Source of the DNA: Candidatus Sulfotelmatobacter sp. | GTDB lineage: Bacteria > Acidobacteriota > Terriglobia > Terriglobales > Acidobacteriaceae | DNA length: 6,086 nucleotides | Direction: 5' to 3' | NCBI GenBank assembly: GCA_030037575.1 | Contig: JASHRB010000179.1 | Location: forward strand, 1-6,086 | In this document: in pieces, positions 1 to 5,481 of the stretch | How the letters are laid out: each line of letters starts with the position of its first letter | How positions within the stretch are numbered: position 1 is the first letter of the stretch | The notes under the pieces: model-generated | Told to the model about the DNA's origin: nothing | Seen by the model: only the letters and a program-made list of their open reading frames with translations | Database searches by the model: none | Made by a program: the position numbers and the translations under genes

Positions 1-1
1 G

Positions 2-1369
2 ATTGCGGCGCATGAGCCGTATGCCTTCTTGCTCGAGTCGGTCGAGCGCGGTGAGCAGATTGGCCGCTATACGTTTCTCGGCGTTCGGCCCTACATGCGG
101 CTGCGGGCGCGGGGCTCGCAAATTGAGGTCGAACGCGGGCGCCGCCGTGAAAAATATGATGAGAATGTTTTCCACTACGTAAAGCGGTTGCTCGGGGAGC
201 ATCGCCCGGCGACGGTCGCAGGATTGCCTCCCTTCACTTCCGGAGCGGTGGGATATTTTTCCTACGACGTGGTTCGCCAACTGGAAAAGATGGGGGAGCA
301 CGCCAAAGACGATCTTGCATTGCCCGCCAGCGAACTGATGTTCTTTGACCGGCTGCTCGCTTTCGATCACCTGCGGCATCAGATTCACATCATCGCTGCC
401 GCGGAGGTTTCGCGGGAAAATCCGCGGGCAGCTTACCATCGCGCGCTTCGCGATATTGCCGCGCTCGAAGGCAAGCTTGCCCAGGGATTGCAGCCCGCCA
501 TGTGGCGCAAGAACGCGAAGGCCAAGCCAGGAAAATTGAGGATTCATGCCGGCACCAGCCGCGCGACATTCATGCGCAACGTGGAGCGCGCAAAGGAATA
601 CATCGCCGCCGGTGACATTTTTCAGGTGGTGCTCTCGCAGCGGCTGGATTTCGCTCCCGGAGCGGAGCCGTTCGATCTTTATCGCGCGCTGCGGCAAATC
701 AATCCTTCACCCTATCTGTATTTTTTGCGAATGGGCGAGCGACAGATTCTGGGATCTTCTCCGGAGATGCTGGTGCGCGTCCGGGGACGCAGGCTGGAGT
801 ATCGGCCAATCGCTGGGACGCATCCGCGCGGACGCGACGAAGCGGAAGACATGCGGTTAGAAGAGCAGCTGCGAAACGACGAAAAGGAACGCGCCGAGCA
901 CGTGATGCTGGTCGACCTTGGCCGCAACGACTTGGGACGGGTGAGTGAGTACGGTTCGGTTAAGGTGAAAGATTTGATGTATGTCGAGCGCTATTCGCAC
1001 GTCATGCATCTGGTTTCAGCACTAGAAGGAACGCTGCGGGAAAATCTGAGCGCGCTGGATGCATTTGCGGCGTGCTTTCCGGCGGGTACGTTGAGCGGCG
1101 CGCCGAAAGTGCGGGCCATGCAAATCATCGAAGAACTCGAACCTGTACGCCGGGGCATTTACGGCGGATCGGTTCTCTACGCCGACTTCGCCGGAAATCT
1201 GGACTCCTGTATCGGCATTCGCACCATGCTGGTCCAAGGTAAGCGTGCCTATTTACAGGCGGGAGCCGGAATCGTTGCAGATTCCGATCCGGCCAGCGAA
1301 TTTCAGGAGAGCATGCATAAAGCCCAGGCGCTGCTGCGGGCGGTGGAGAAGGCGAGAGGCAGGGGATAG
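2..1369 (+). CDS. trpE: Anthranilate synthase component I (TrpE), 5' end cut by window edge
   Basis: The large subunit of anthranilate synthase converts chorismate and ammonia (supplied by TrpG) to anthranilate and pyruvate in the cytoplasm, the first committed step of tryptophan synthesis. The frame is open from base 2 and reads IAAHEPYAFLLESVE, typical TrpE sequence, so the TTG at 29 is internal. About 40-50 N-terminal residues are probably missing; 455 are visible against roughly 490-520 for the family. The N-terminal domain carries the LLES motif (29-40) and NPSPYLYF (701-724), both tied to tryptophan feedback binding in studied enzymes. The chorismate-binding core follows: PIAGT (806-820), HVMLVDLGRNDLGR, YSHVMHLVS, then AGTLSGAPKVRAMQ and the terminal GAGIVADSDP. 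The usual Arg after PIAGT is His (codon 821-823). Motifs favour TrpE over PabB. Its partner trpG lies convergent downstream, which is atypical. The gene ends TAG. Confidence 0.96.
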   Translation: MAAHEPYAFLLESVERGEQIGRYTFLGVRPYMRLRARGSQIEVERGRRREKYDENVFHYVKRLLGEHRPATVAGLPPFTSGAVGYFSYDVVRQLEKMGEHAKDDLALPASELMFFDRLLAFDHLRHQIHIIAAAEVSRENPRAAYHRALRDIAALEGKLAQGLQPAMWRKNAKAKPGKLRIHAGTSRATFMRNVERAKEYIAAGDIFQVVLSQRLDFAPGAEPFDLYRALRQINPSPYLYFLRMGERQILGSSPEMLVRVRGRRLEYRPIAGTHPRGRDEAEDMRLEEQLRNDEKERAEHVMLVDLGRNDLGRVSEYGSVKVKDLMYVERYSHVMHLVSALEGTLRENLSALDAFAACFPAGTLSGAPKVRAMQIIEELEPVRRGIYGGSVLYADFAGNLDSCIGIRTMLVQGKRAYLQAGAGIVADSDPASEFQESMHKAQALLRAVEKARGRG

Positions 1370-1371
1370 CC

Positions 1372-1418
1372 GCGCCACCTGCTGGCGCCGGACTGAATAA
1401 TCTGTGACAAATCACAGA
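1372..1418. terminator. Two tandem hairpins between convergent trpE and trpG; possible bidirectional terminator
   Basis: Hairpin one has arms GCGCCA (1372-1377) and TGGCGC (1383-1388) around a 5-base loop, starting two bases after the trpE stop. Hairpin two has perfect 7-base arms TCTGTGA (1401-1407) and TCACAGA (1412-1418) around CAAA, and its right arm contains the trpG stop codon (complement of 1412-1414). Neither is followed by a T-run on either strand, so these are not textbook intrinsic terminators. They could still separate the converging transcripts or protect their 3' ends. The function is inferred from position and symmetry only. Confidence 0.35.
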
Positions 1419-2020
1419 GCAGAGATCCCGGATCGCTGGGACTCGGCAGTTTCCAGAAAATTCCCCACCAACTGCTTCCCCGCCTCCGTCAGCACGCTTT
1501 CCGGATGAAACTGCACCCCCTCGACAGCAAACTTCTTGTGGCGCAAGCCCATGATGGTCGAGGTTCCGTCCTTTTCCATGGTCCAGGCGCTGACTTCGAG
1601 CTCCGCAGGCAGATCTTTCTCTTCGACCATCAGCGAGTGATAACGGGTGGCCGTCATGGGGGCAGGCAGGCCGGCGAAAATCGTCCGGCCGTCGTGGCGA
1701 ACCGCGCTGGTCTTGCCGTGCATCAGATGAGGCGCACGAACGACCTTGCCGCCGAAAGCCGCAGCGATCGCCTGATGTCCCAGGCAGACCCCTAGAATCG
1801 GGACCTTGCCGGCGAAGTGGCGAATGAGATCGATGCTGATGCCCGCATCCTGCGGGGTACACGGGCCGGGCGAAATCACAATTCGCTCGGGCGAGAGGCT
1901 CTCCAGCTCTGCAATCGAAATCTGGTCGTTGCGGCGAACTTCAACTTCAGCGCCCAGTTCCCCGAAATACTGGACCAAGTTGTAGGTAAACGAATCGTAA
2001 TTGTCGACAATGAAGACCAC
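1412..2020 (-). CDS. trpG: Anthranilate synthase component II, glutamine amidotransferase (TrpG, possibly shared with PabA role)
   Basis: A class I glutamine amidotransferase that hydrolyses glutamine and channels ammonia to TrpE. The 202 residues match the usual family length. Visible motifs: [13 protein letters not shown] (residues 5-17), the oxyanion region ISPGPCTP (49-56), nucleophile Cys79 in GVCLGHQ, and His172 and Glu174 in FHPES, so the catalytic triad is intact. The start is GTG (complement of 2018-2020), supported by the family N-terminus and by an AGGGG Shine-Dalgarno (complement of 2029-2033) 8 bases upstream. It lies opposite and convergent to trpE, with 42 bases between the stop codons, so it must be transcribed separately. 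In many bacteria one such subunit serves both TrpE and PabB (folate). Being unlinked from a trpE transcript makes that dual role plausible here, but this is inference. Confidence 0.95.
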   Translation of the reverse strand: MVFIVDNYDSFTYNLVQYFGELGAEVEVRRNDQISIAELESLSPERIVISPGPCTPQDAGISIDLIRHFAGKVPILGVCLGHQAIAAAFGGKVVRAPHLMHGKTSAVRHDGRTIFAGLPAPMTATRYHSLMVEEKDLPAELEVSAWTMEKDGTSTIMGLRHKKFAVEGVQFHPESVLTEAGKQLVGNFLETAESQRSGISAL

Positions 2021-2191
2021 GGCTCCAACCCCTGGCGAGCTTACGCTCGAATCGGCGCGGCTGTTGCGGACAAGATTTTCCCTACCCTGAACGGGCTACG
2101 CCATTCCCCAAGGGTGGTATTGACGGTGCGTGCTTGGCGCGTCATCCTTGCCTTAGTTTAACGCCACTTCGTTCGCTTTGGAGTCATTCGC
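2021..2191. promoter_or_regulatory. Divergent intergenic region between trpG and the PilZ gene
   Basis: These 171 bases must hold the promoters for leftward trpG and rightward PilZ. No convincing -35/-10 pair was found for either. A TTGACG at 2120-2125 resembles a -35 box for the PilZ direction but lacks a good -10 at 16-18 bases. In the trpG leader, arms CGAGC (2036-2040) and GCTCG (2045-2049) form a small hairpin three bases upstream of the trpG Shine-Dalgarno. No Trp-rich leader peptide is evident, so there is no sign of classical trp attenuation. The region is assigned by position more than by motif. Confidence 0.4.
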
Positions 2192-2518
2192 ATGGTAGGA
2201 GCCCAGGAAAAAAGGGCGGCTAGACGGTTCGCGCTTGAAGTCCCGGTTGCAATCAACCGCAATGGCCACTCACGGCATGATGAATCCGCTCAGGTTCGTG
2301 ACGTAAGCGCGCGCGGCATTTGCCTTTATCTGAACGCGCCCATCGAGCAGGGATCGCCGATCGGCTTTACCCTCACGCTCCCGCCCGAAATTACCCTGAC
2401 CGAAAGCATTCGCGTGCAATGCAAGGGGCGCGTGGTTCGCACGGAGCACGGCTTGGAAGCGGGAAAAATAGCCGCGGCGGCGGTGATTGAAGAGTACGAG
2501 TTTCTGCCCGAAAGCTAA
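2192..2518 (+). CDS. Single-domain PilZ protein, likely cyclic-di-GMP receptor
   Basis: A 108-residue cytoplasmic protein consisting almost entirely of one PilZ domain. Both halves of the cyclic-di-GMP binding signature are present: RxxxR at R8-R12 (RAARR) and DxSxxG at D37-G42 (DVSARG). Beta-strand-like stretches follow, including IGFTLTLPPEI and VQCKGRVVRTEHG, with an acidic C-terminal tail. The ATG at 2192 has a TGGAG Shine-Dalgarno (2179-2183) 8 bases upstream. There is no signal peptide or membrane segment. Stand-alone PilZ proteins act as adaptors that bind the second messenger and then a partner controlling motility, pili or exopolysaccharide; the partner cannot be read from this sequence. 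The gene is divergent from trpG and followed by a hairpin, so it is probably monocistronic. Confidence 0.85.
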   Translation: MVGAQEKRAARRFALEVPVAINRNGHSRHDESAQVRDVSARGICLYLNAPIEQGSPIGFTLTLPPEITLTESIRVQCKGRVVRTEHGLEAGKIAAAAVIEEYEFLPES

Positions 2519-2552
2519 CTCCTGCGCCGCGATACGGCCAACCTTTTGTACC

Positions 2553-2582
2553 TGGGCGGCCAGCCGCCACTTCTTTCGATTG
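2553..2582 (+). terminator. Possible intrinsic terminator after the PilZ gene
   Basis: A GC-rich hairpin with arms GGCGG (2555-2559) and CCGCC (2564-2568) around a 4-base loop is followed by the T-rich but interrupted stretch ACTTCTTTCGATT. It lies about 35 bases after the PilZ stop. The stem is short and the T-tract is broken by C and G, so termination may be partial. Confidence 0.4.
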
Positions 2583-2611
2583 CTCAAAAGTGGTAACTTC
2601 CTTGTCATAAG
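2583..2611 (+). promoter_or_regulatory. Tentative promoter for the AMIN-domain gene
   Basis: An extended -10-like element TGTCATAAG (2603-2611) has TG one base before CATAAG. A weak -35 candidate CTCAAA (2583-2588) lies 17 bases upstream of CATAAG. It is placed after the hairpin and about 30 bases before the likely start codon, which fits an independent promoter. The sequence match is modest. Confidence 0.25.
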
Positions 2612-2624
2612 CTCTGCCGATGCC

Positions 2625-2632
2625 AAAGGAAG
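2625..2632 (+). promoter_or_regulatory. Shine-Dalgarno that favours a TTG start for the AMIN gene
   Basis: AAAGGAAG at 2625-2632 lies 7 bases before an in-frame TTG at 2640, but 25 bases before the first plausible in-frame ATG at 2658. Normal spacing therefore supports TTG 2640. Both starts preserve the same signal peptide core. Confidence 0.5.
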
Positions 2633-2639
2633 TCTTCTG

Positions 2640-4034
2640 TTGCTCTCCGCAGCCAAAATGCTCCGGGTATGTCTGCTGCTGTCGCTGGCAGTGGCAACGG
2701 CTTGTGCGCAGAACCCGGGTAGGAGTGAAACAAAGGCTGCGGATGCGGACGCTCTGGTCACCAGCATAAGCGTGGTTCACGAGCCCGGATTCGCAGCGCT
2801 CGAAATTCTTTGCTCCCGCCCGGTAACGCCAGCCATCCGGTCGGTGGACTCGCCTCCACGACTCGTGATCGACCTCCCGAACACACGACCGGCAATGTCG
2901 CACAATCGAATCGACGTGCTGCAGGAAAATATTTTGACCATCCGCGCCGAGCCACTGCAGAATCCGGCCGGTACAAGAATCGTGGTGAGCTTTCTCATTC
3001 CCTACGGCTTCGCCTGGGATGCGGAGGGAAATCGCATTGTGGTTCACTTGAAACCGCCGAAACAGCTCTATCGAGCGAACGCTCCACCCCCGCTCGAGCA
3101 GCCCCGAGTGGCTTCGCCGTCGCCGGCCGCAGTCCCAGCCGTTTTGCCCGTCACCAGCGGAGTTGGAGAGGTCATCGTCGCCGACCGCCGCTTTGCTATG
3201 GGAACTTCTTTGACGGCAGGAAGTGAAACCGCGGTGCTCGAGCTGGCAAGAGGCGGCGAGGTTCGCGTTTGTCCGGGGACCACACTTTCGGTGACTCCGT
3301 CGAAAAGTGCGAGGGACCTTATGATGGGCCTAAGCACCGGCGCGATGGAAACGCATTACATTATTGGCGCATCGGCCGACAGCGTTCTGACCCCGGATTT
3401 CCGGATTCTCTTTGCCGGACCGGGGGAATTTGACTACGCCATCAGCACCGACTCCAAAGGCGACACCTGCGTCCGCGGACTGAAAGGCAATACTTCGTCG
3501 GCAATCGTTTCGGAGTTGATCGGCGACCGGGTCTATCAGGTGAAACCCACAGAGCAAGCCGTTTTCCGTGGTGGCCGAATCGACCGGATCGACTCTGATG
3601 TTCCGGTCGAATGCGGTTGCCCGCCGCCGTCGAGTGCGCCTGTGCTGCGAGCCGATGCCGCGTCCGTGCAGGTTATTCCCGATTCCGATTCGCCGAACGT
3701 CAGCCTGGCACAGACAGATAACCCCGGCTCTCGCTCGGCCACGGCGAACCGCTCGTCTGCCGCGCTTTCCGCCGGGCCGGAAACCCAGCCTCTGCCCGCC
3801 CAGCAGGCCAGCGACCTCCACGTGCAAGTGGAAGCGCCGCTGGTGTTCCGTGCAAGGAGCGAGCCGCCTGCGCCGAATCCGGCTGTGGCAGAGGCCGATC
3901 AATTGCCGGTGGCCGACTGGTTTCCGAAAATATCGAGCCTCGAGGTGCAGGCATTGCCGCCGCCGAAGACTGCGGCTGAACATCACGGCATTTTTGGGCG
4001 CATCAAGGGATTTTTCGCAGCCCTGTTTCAGTGA
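2640..4034 (+). CDS. Exported AMIN-domain protein with FecR-like beta domain, function unknown
   Basis: Starting at TTG 2640 gives 464 residues; ATG 2658 would give 458 and is used for numbering here. The open frame continues back to 2487 inside the PilZ gene, but that part looks non-coding. Residues 1-17 form a signal peptide (MLRVCLLLSLAVATACA), cut either after ACA or, as a lipoprotein, before Cys16. Residues 35-132 form an AMIN domain with PPRLVIDLPNTRP and a later TRIVVSF strand; this domain localises proteins such as AmiC and PilQ to peptidoglycan or the pilus machinery. A Pro/Ala linker leads to a beta-rich FecR-like region (about 168-310) with VCPGTTLSVTP and GEFDYAIS, carrying C205, C271 and the pair C319/C321. 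Residues 325-440 are low-complexity Ala/Pro/Ser. The tail GIFGRIKGFFAALFQ looks amphipathic. There is no amidase or secretin domain, so a structural or targeting role in the periplasm is inferred. Confidence 0.75.
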   Translation: MLSAAKMLRVCLLLSLAVATACAQNPGRSETKAADADALVTSISVVHEPGFAALEILCSRPVTPAIRSVDSPPRLVIDLPNTRPAMSHNRIDVLQENILTIRAEPLQNPAGTRIVVSFLIPYGFAWDAEGNRIVVHLKPPKQLYRANAPPPLEQPRVASPSPAAVPAVLPVTSGVGEVIVADRRFAMGTSLTAGSETAVLELARGGEVRVCPGTTLSVTPSKSARDLMMGLSTGAMETHYIIGASADSVLTPDFRILFAGPGEFDYAISTDSKGDTCVRGLKGNTSSAIVSELIGDRVYQVKPTEQAVFRGGRIDRIDSDVPVECGCPPPSSAPVLRADAASVQVIPDSDSPNVSLAQTDNPGSRSATANRSSAALSAGPETQPLPAQQASDLHVQVEAPLVFRARSEPPAPNPAVAEADQLPVADWFPKISSLEVQALPPPKTAAEHHGIFGRIKGFFAALFQ

Positions 4035-4111
4035 GAAAGCCGCCTCCCTTGCGTCACCGGCTCTGACCGGAGTCCAGTCGATTGTGCTTAGCCTCCCAGA
4101 GTCCAGCGGAT
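4035..4111. other. Convergent spacer between the AMIN and YtxH genes, with a direct repeat
   Basis: This 77-base spacer contains GAGTCCAG twice (4070-4077 and 4099-4106; the second copy abuts the hairpin at the YtxH stop). It also holds an imperfect stem in which GGCTC (4059-4063) faces GAGTCC (4070-4075) with one bulged T. No T-run follows either structure. It probably only separates converging transcripts. Confidence 0.35.
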
Positions 4112-4119
4112 TTATCCGC
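4106..4119. terminator. Hairpin enclosing the YtxH stop codon
   Basis: Perfect 5-base arms GCGGA (4106-4110) and TCCGC (4115-4119) flank a TTTA loop. The loop carries the TAA stop of the leftward YtxH gene (complement of 4112-4114). No T-tract follows on either strand. A role in terminating or stabilising convergent transcripts is possible but unproven. Confidence 0.3.
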
Positions 4120-4426
4120 GAGTGATGGCCCTGCGCAGCGGTTCCACCTTCCCGCGCAATTCGTCGGCGAGATCGGCGCTTCGTTCGGCGACGTCGCGCA
4201 CTCGCTCCTTCACCTCGCGCACGCGGTCTTTGGCTTCTTCACTCCAATCCTCGATCGTGTCTCTGGCCTCATCGTAGCCGCGCTTCAGATCCCGGCGCAG
4301 GTGTTTGCCGCTTTTGGGCGCGAGGATCAGCGCGGTGACGGCTCCAATTCCAAGGCCGATCAGAAGAAAGGTAATCGCTGTACCGATGTTGGTTCCCGCG
4401 GAGGGTTCGTAGCTTCCTACACGCAT
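4112..4426 (-). CDS. Small YtxH-type membrane-anchored protein
   Basis: A 104-residue protein with the YtxH layout. A short polar N-terminus is followed by one Gly-rich membrane helix (about 14-35, NIGTAITFLLIGLGIGAVTA), then the signature LAPKSGKHLRRDLK (35-48), then a charged helical stretch to the end that could form a coiled coil (EEAKDRVREVKERVRDVAERS). The frame is open 23 codons further upstream, but ATG at the complement of 4424-4426 is chosen because a perfect AGGAGG lies 7 bases before it and the family N-terminus fits. YtxH-like proteins are general-stress-associated in Bacillus and are common as tiny envelope proteins elsewhere; their biochemical role is unknown. It is convergent with the AMIN gene, divergent from efp, and apparently monocistronic. 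Confidence 0.85.
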   Translation of the reverse strand: MRVGSYEPSAGTNIGTAITFLLIGLGIGAVTALILAPKSGKHLRRDLKRGYDEARDTIEDWSEEAKDRVREVKERVRDVAERSADLADELRGKVEPLRRAITRG

Positions 4427-4433
4427 AGTCTGA

Positions 4434-4439
4434 CCTCCT
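4434..4439 (-). promoter_or_regulatory. Consensus Shine-Dalgarno fixing the YtxH start
   Basis: The complement reads AGGAGG, spaced 7 bases from the ATG. This is the strongest ribosome site in the window, and it rules out the longer upstream reading of the same frame. Confidence 0.85.
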
Positions 4440-4441
4440 TT

Positions 4442-4453
4442 GAGACCGGTCTC
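4442..4453. promoter_or_regulatory. Perfect 12-base palindrome in the YtxH leader
   Basis: GAGACCGGTCTC is a perfect dyad starting two bases upstream of the YtxH Shine-Dalgarno, read from the minus strand. It could be a repressor operator or chance. With no central spacer, it is a poor RNA hairpin but a reasonable DNA-binding site for a dimer. Confidence 0.25.
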
Positions 4454-4501
4454 TGCCCAGCGCACCACATCTCTGCTCAAAGCGCAGATTCCCAACCTCT
4501 A

Positions 4502-4531
4502 ATTTTATCTCTCAACCAGCTGCGCTGCGAA
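4502..4531 (-). promoter_or_regulatory. Candidate sigma70-type promoter for the YtxH gene
   Basis: On the minus strand, TTCGCA (complement of 4526-4531) and TAAAAT (complement of 4502-4507) are 18 bases apart, with 4/6 and 5/6 matches to the TTGACA and TATAAT consensus. This would start the transcript near 4495, leaving a leader of about 70 bases that contains the 12-base palindrome. Confidence 0.4.
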
Positions 4532-4581
4532 CGAGCTCGCATCGCATACGCGGCTTTACGATGAACCGGGGCGGGCCAAGG

Positions 4582-4610
4582 TTTTCTTTACCGCGGGGCA
4601 AGTGTAAAAT
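4582..4610 (+). promoter_or_regulatory. Candidate promoter for efp
   Basis: TAAAAT at 4605-4610 (5/6 to TATAAT) stands out in an AT-rich pocket. The best -35 at 17 bases is TTTTCT (4582-4587), only 3/6. Transcription would begin near 4617, giving a leader of roughly 88 bases before the efp ATG. Confidence 0.4.
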
Positions 4611-4684
4611 AATTTTTGGCCCTTGTGCGGCGGAAAATGTGGCCTGCCCGCCTTCCCGCTGCCTCAGCAAACTGCGATGATTTG

Positions 4685-4690
4685 AAGGAG
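4685..4690 (+). promoter_or_regulatory. efp Shine-Dalgarno with unusually long spacing
   Basis: AAGGAG at 4685-4690 sits 14 bases from ATG 4705, longer than the usual 5-10. The in-frame codons between (GAT TGT TGC GAA CCA) include no start codon, so the ATG stands. The spacing may lower initiation or be bridged by leader structure. Confidence 0.55.
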
Positions 4691-4704
4691 ATTGTTGCGA
4701 ACCA

Positions 4705-5265
4705 ATGTCGATCCCTGCCACACAACTGCGTCCCGGCATGATCATCAAGCACAACAATGATCTGCACTCTGTTTTCAGCGTCGAGCACCGCACGCCCGGC
4801 AACCTTCGCGCCTTTATTCAGGCCAAGCTGCGCAACCTGCGCACCGGCGCCATGTTCGAGCATCGTTTTCGCTCGCCCGATCCCATCGAGAAAATCAACG
4901 TCGATGAAGTCGAAATGGAGTTTCTCTACGCTGACGGCGACAACTACTACTTCATGGACACATCCAACTACGAGCAGACCCATCTGACCAAGGAGATCCT
5001 GGGCGATTCGGTCGACTATCTCATCCCCAACCTGCAGATCAAGGTAGAATTTTTCGACGGTAAAGCCGTGGGCATCGAATTGCCGCAAACCGTCGAGCTC
5101 ACCGTGATCGAGACAGAGCCGGGATTGAAAAGCGCAACTGCCTCGAGCGTGACCAAGCCGGCAAAAACCGAGACCGGCCTTGTGGTGCAGGTGCCGCCGT
5201 TCATCAACGAAGGCGAGAAAATCAAAGTGGATACGGCGGAAGGCGTGTATTTGTCGCGGGCCTAG
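4705..5265 (+). CDS. efp: Translation elongation factor P
   Basis: EF-P binds between the P and E sites of the ribosome and stimulates peptide-bond formation at consecutive prolines. At 186 residues it has the standard length and three-domain layout: N-terminal KOW-like domain (SIPATQLRPGMIIKHNNDLHSV), middle OB domain (VEMEFLYADGDNYYFMDT) and C-terminal OB domain, where PGLKSATA, TETGLVVQVPPFINEGEKIKVDT and GVYLSRA are characteristic. The functional loop reads TPGNLRAF (residues 30-37). By alignment with E. coli PGKGQAF, Asn33 replaces the lysylated Lys34, and Leu34-Arg35 replace Gly-Gln. The Lys or Arg used by the EpmA, EarP and Bacillus-type modification routes is thus missing at the tip, and no modification gene lies nearby. 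The loop otherwise fits a normal fold, so this is a true EF-P and not the EF-P-like protein YeiP. acyP follows after a 216-base spacer, so cotranscription is uncertain. Confidence 0.97.
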   Translation: MSIPATQLRPGMIIKHNNDLHSVFSVEHRTPGNLRAFIQAKLRNLRTGAMFEHRFRSPDPIEKINVDEVEMEFLYADGDNYYFMDTSNYEQTHLTKEILGDSVDYLIPNLQIKVEFFDGKAVGIELPQTVELTVIETEPGLKSATASSVTKPAKTETGLVVQVPPFINEGEKIKVDTAEGVYLSRA

Positions 5266-5481
5266 AAATCTTCATCCTGGGCGAGGATTTCGCTTGAAGA
5301 ATGCGAAGCAAAACCACGGTCGAAGGATGGCTGTTGGTGGGGCTGTCCGTGGGTTGCAATGTCAACTCCCACTGGCGTCATCCCCAAGGCCTGCGTTTTC
5401 TTCGTGGGGCCCAGGGATCTCGGCTGCGCCACTGCCTGCGAGCGGTCCAACCTCACTGACGCCAAGCATGCAAGCGTGGTC
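5266..5481. repeat. Palindromic, repeat-like spacer between efp and acyP
   Basis: This 216-base spacer has three dyads. The first is ATCCT/AGGAT (5274-5278, 5284-5288) around GGGCG. The second is GTGGGTTG against CAA-CT-CCCAC (5349-5356 with 5363-5372, two bases bulged). The third is a longer imperfect hairpin, 5380-5418, with ATCCC/GGGAT outside, GGCC/GGCC inside and a T-rich loop. The pattern GTCATCC...GGATCT at the first and third resembles a family of intergenic palindromic repeats I associate with acidobacterial and other environmental genomes; that link is from memory. An open frame crosses from 5359 into acyP but has no ribosome site and no family similarity, so I treat it as non-coding. 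Confidence 0.35.

Noticed and set aside
1401..1418. CRP or FNR operator
   Set aside because: The half-site spacing is wrong for CRP, the half-site sequence is wrong for FNR, and it lies at convergent gene ends, not in a promoter.
1125..1862. 245-codon leftward open frame across the trpE end and trpG
   Set aside because: It overlaps two certain genes in another frame, and its product is Arg/Pro/Gly-rich with no family resemblance, as expected for G+C-rich shadow frames.
1817..2161. Rightward 114-codon frame opposite trpG, reaching into the spacer
   Set aside because: It is mostly antisense to trpG, and its spacer part lacks motifs.
2021..2191. trp attenuator or leader peptide before trpG
   Set aside because: No short frame with tandem Trp codons and no T-tract terminator was found in the trpG leader.
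2391..3047. Leftward open frame of 218 codons over the PilZ and AMIN genes
   Set aside because: It runs antisense to two supported genes and has no recognisable domain or ribosome site.
3330..3986. Leftward open frame of 218 codons inside the AMIN gene
   Set aside because: The product is Arg-rich low complexity, antisense to the low-complexity tail region.
3568..4125. Rightward 185-codon frame overlapping the AMIN gene end
   Set aside because: It is a +1-type shadow rich in Arg and Pro, with no sign that the AMIN gene is frameshifted.
4561..4680. 39-codon frame just upstream of efp, a possible leader peptide
   Set aside because: It has no Shine-Dalgarno, it contains the probable efp -10 box, and its composition is unremarkable.
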